NCBI RefSeq assembly: GCF_003688895.1
Contig: NZ_REFV01000009.1
Coordinates: forward strand, 1-64,000
DNA from: Dokdonia sinensis
GTDB taxonomy: Bacteria; Bacteroidota; Bacteroidia; Flavobacteriales; Flavobacteriaceae
DNA: 64,000 bases
Reading direction: 5' to 3'
Shown here: piece after piece, positions 62,005-64,000 of the stretch
Layout: every line of letters begins with the position of its first letter
How positions within the stretch are numbered: position 1 is the stretch's first letter
Program-made: the position numbers and the translations under genes
The notes under the pieces: model-generated
Databases searched by the model: none
The model's input: the letters and a program-made list of their open reading frames with translations, nothing else
Told to the model about the DNA's origin: nothing

Positions 62005-62517
62005 TTAATCTTCTATATGAACGAGAACACCATTGTCCTCTTTTAATTGTTCTTTTTGAGTACGCTTTACTTCGGCCACGCTCAGCACGTGTCGCGAAAG
62101 CGGAACCATCTTAAGCAATTGACCCACCAGAAAGTCCTCGCTTTCCTTGGGAAACTCCGCAATTAAATCCCTACCTACGCGATTGTTGTGCAAATCCATC
62201 GCCCGTGCCAAATCTGAATTAGGCGAGAAATCCTCGTGCCAATCCGTAATCGTTTTTGCCCAAGCCAGCGACTTATCCAGCGGAAGATTTTTATCGAGAC
62301 TACGCCTAACAATCAAAACATTCCAAAGCGCGTGTCGAAAGGCATTTTCAGGCCCATTTTTGTGATGTTTCTTGCCATACAATTCATCACAAGTCGCAAC
62401 CGTTTTACGCGTGCCCCTAATTGTAGGCATCACAAACCGAAGGTGCCGAATACACAGCCAAAACAAGCTCCACAGCTGTCTAAAATCCATAGACCTGAGG
62501 ACAGCGCGTATTTTCAT
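62005..62517 (-). CDS. Conserved protein, DUF6973-like
   Basis: A 170 aa protein with conserved NAFRHALWNVLI and ITDWHEDFS segments, where His, Asp and Glu could bind metal. I recall a family (DUF6973) with these motifs; function unknown. Starts at the hemE stop (1 bp overlap) and is followed by the EI24 gene, so the three form one operon. Confidence 0.65.
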   Translation of the reverse strand: MKIRAVLRSMDFRQLWSLFWLCIRHLRFVMPTIRGTRKTVATCDELYGKKHHKNGPENAFRHALWNVLIVRRSLDKNLPLDKSLAWAKTITDWHEDFSPNSDLARAMDLHNNRVGRDLIAEFPKESEDFLVGQLLKMVPLSRHVLSVAEVKRTQKEQLKEDNGVLVHIED

Positions 62518-63542
62518 TAGGCCTTATATTCCTTAACCGCCTCTATAAACGCTCCTGCATTTTCTATCGGGATATTGGGCAGGATACCGTGACCTAGATT
62601 CACGATATATTTATCTTTCCCAAAAGCATTAATCATCTCGTGCACCATTCTTTTGATTTCGCTCGGGGGCGAAAACAATCGAGTCGGGTCAAAATTACCC
62701 TGCAACGTGATTCTACTTCCAGTAAGCGCACGTGCAGTTTCTGGCGAGCACGTCCAGTCCACCCCAAGCGCAGAAGCTCCAGACTTAGACATTTCGTCCA
62801 GCGCAAACCAGCACCCTTTGCCAAAAGCAATCACAGGACTCTCATCCTTGAGCGCATCAATAATCTGCTGGATGTATTGCCACGAAAACTCTTGATAATC
62901 TACAGGCGATAACATCCCACCCCAGCTGTCAAAAACTTGCACCGCATTTACACCAGCAGCTACTTTCTTTTTGAGGTAGGCAATGGTCGTATCCGTAATT
63001 TTTTGAAGTAAAGCGTGCGCCGCGAGGGGTTGCGTGAAGCAAAACTCTTTAGCCTTATCAAAGTTTTTAGAACCCTGCCCTTGCACACAATAGCAAAGTA
63101 TGGTCCAAGGTGAACCCGCAAACCCAATCAACGGAATCTCATCATTGAGTTTTTCCTTCGTCATCTTGATAGCGTCCATTACATAACCTAAGGTCTCATC
63201 GATGTCCGGAACAATCACCTGCTCTACATCCTTTGCCGACCGAATAGGATTAGGCAACCAAGGTCCAAGCCCTGGTTTCATCTCCACCTCAATATTCATC
63301 GCCTGCGGAATCACCAAAATATCCGAAAATAAGATGGCCGCATCCATCCCATATCTTCTTATGGGTTGTACGGTGATTTCACTCGCAAGTTCTGGAGTTT
63401 GACAACGAGTAAAGAAATCATATTTGGCTTTGATCTCCATAAATTCAGGAAGATATCTCCCCGCCTGTCGCATCATCCATACGGGTGGACGGTCTACATT
63501 TTCTCCTTTGAGTGCTCTTAAGAATAGGTCGTTTTTTATCAT
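62517..63542 (-). CDS. hemE: Uroporphyrinogen decarboxylase
   Basis: Removes four carboxyl groups from uroporphyrinogen III. The 341 aa protein has the N-terminal signature [16 protein letters not shown] (substrate-binding Arg), [13 protein letters not shown] with the key Asp, [12 protein letters not shown] and [10 protein letters not shown], and ends with [18 protein letters not shown]. Full length. A four-helix-bundle element lies directly upstream in the same direction. Confidence 0.97.
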   Translation of the reverse strand: MIKNDLFLRALKGENVDRPPVWMMRQAGRYLPEFMEIKAKYDFFTRCQTPELASEITVQPIRRYGMDAAILFSDILVIPQAMNIEVEMKPGLGPWLPNPIRSAKDVEQVIVPDIDETLGYVMDAIKMTKEKLNDEIPLIGFAGSPWTILCYCVQGQGSKNFDKAKEFCFTQPLAAHALLQKITDTTIAYLKKKVAAGVNAVQVFDSWGGMLSPVDYQEFSWQYIQQIIDALKDESPVIAFGKGCWFALDEMSKSGASALGVDWTCSPETARALTGSRITLQGNFDPTRLFSPPSEIKRMVHEMINAFGKDKYIVNLGHGILPNIPIENAGAFIEAVKEYKA

Positions 63543-63553
63543 AACTTGGCTGT

Positions 63554-63972
63554 TGGGTATTAGCTTCTAGCTATTAGCTTTTTTGATTTTAGTAATAAGG
63601 CTATTGATCATTTTGGCTTCTTGTATAAGAAGTATTTTGATCTCCTTTGTCTCTTCCTGTGAAAGATATTTTAATTCTTCACAAATTGTTACTTGGGTCT
63701 CAACTTCAAATAATGAACCCATTGCGATTTCTAAAAATCGTTTAAATTCTACGTCACTATTTCGGCTGCAACCTTCAGCGATATTACTAGGGATGGAAAC
63801 AACAGCGCGAGTTATTTGACTTTTAAGACCAAATTTTTCAGTTGTAGGAAGCTTTTGAGCAAGAGCGTAAGTATGCTTTACGATTTGAATTCCATTTTTC
63901 CAGATCTCTAAATTCCTGTAATTTCTCATTACTTAACTTATTTTCTCGCTAATAGCTAACTGCTAATAGCCA
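63554..63972 (-). mobile_element. Intervening-sequence-like element upstream of hemE
   Basis: Inverted arms 63554-63578 and 63948-63972 (25 nt, 21 match), each made of two tandem GCTAATAGC-type pieces, around one four-helix-bundle gene. The stop codon (63569-63567) lies inside the downstream arm, as in the element at 49896-50329, but the arm sequence is different. It is 11 bp from the hemE start. Confidence 0.7.
63567..63929 (-). CDS. Four-helix-bundle protein (23S rRNA intervening-sequence protein family)
   Basis: A 120 aa helical protein. MRNYRNLEIWKNGIQIVKHT is the classic S23 start; KFGLKSQITRAVVSIPSNIA and EFKRFLEIAMGSLFEVETQ complete the family match. It lies on the same strand as hemE and may share its transcript. 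It belongs to a different branch of the family from the copy at 49964, so the two elements are not recent duplicates of each other. Confidence 0.92.
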   Translation of the reverse strand: MRNYRNLEIWKNGIQIVKHTYALAQKLPTTEKFGLKSQITRAVVSIPSNIAEGCSRNSDVEFKRFLEIAMGSLFEVETQVTICEELKYLSQEETKEIKILLIQEAKMINSLITKIKKANS

Positions 63973-64000
63973 GTAGCTAAATATTTGACTGCTCTTGCAA

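Overview
The window looks like a chromosome segment of a marine member of the Flavobacteriaceae (Bacteroidetes). The reasons are a type IX secretion (T9SS) C-terminal sorting domain, a PorW/SprE-type T9SS lipoprotein, several Bacteroidetes-only families (DUF4837, DUF5687, DUF4254, DUF6427-like), TAnnTTTG-type -7 promoter elements, few Shine-Dalgarno sequences, and an atp operon without beta and epsilon genes. A Dokdonia/Krokinobacter-like genus is a guess. No rRNA, tRNA or CRISPR array was seen.

Layout. 1-2975: 3' part of a giant Calx-beta/thrombospondin-3 surface protein with a T9SS tail. 3131-10151: envelope and housekeeping genes (MltD-like transglycosylase, DUF4837 lipoprotein, TatA, M23 peptidase, GH3-like enzyme, conserved unknown). 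10170-25835: a co-directional surface polysaccharide locus with a Wzz-like protein, GDP-fucose synthesis, flippase, polymerase, ligase-like protein, four glycosyltransferases, UDP-glucuronate/UDP-xylose synthesis and the initiating phosphosugar transferase. 25861-29528: DUF6090 protein, PaaK-like ligase, HigBA and a WG-repeat protein. 29731-36779: purD, DUF6341/DUF6427 genes, a probable new restriction-modification pair, DUF4254 and a GT9 transferase, and a nitronate monooxygenase-like protein. 36981-41530: two ABC systems and a PaaE-like reductase. 41543-41618 (minus): a candidate small RNA. 41858-51214: porW/sprE, bactofilin and the atp operon (Z, I-like, B, E, F, H, A, G), interrupted between atpA and atpG by a small element. 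51367-63542 (mostly minus): hemB, hemF and hemE, with an accessory block (membrane-linked helicase, Shedu/DUF4263 nuclease, lipoproteins, YefM-YoeB) and a REP-associated transposase (RAYT) inserted among them.

Three non-coding themes stand out. (1) A 14-16 bp palindrome with core TTTCGCGAAA occurs about 19 times in 64 kb. It is mostly inside genes, and in 14 of 15 coding copies it is read so as to encode AFAK(A). (2) Two ~420-430 bp elements each hold one four-helix-bundle (23S-rRNA intervening-sequence-protein family) gene between 24-25 nt inverted arms, with the stop codon inside the downstream arm. One sits before atpG and one before hemE, both in the host-operon direction. They look like intervening-sequence elements placed in mRNA operons. 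(3) A RAYT gene lies between two direct ~127 bp palindromic repeat elements, and a separate 117 bp tandem repeat lies before the helicase.

Positions and motifs were read by eye from the sequence. Family names come from memory of the families, not from a database search.
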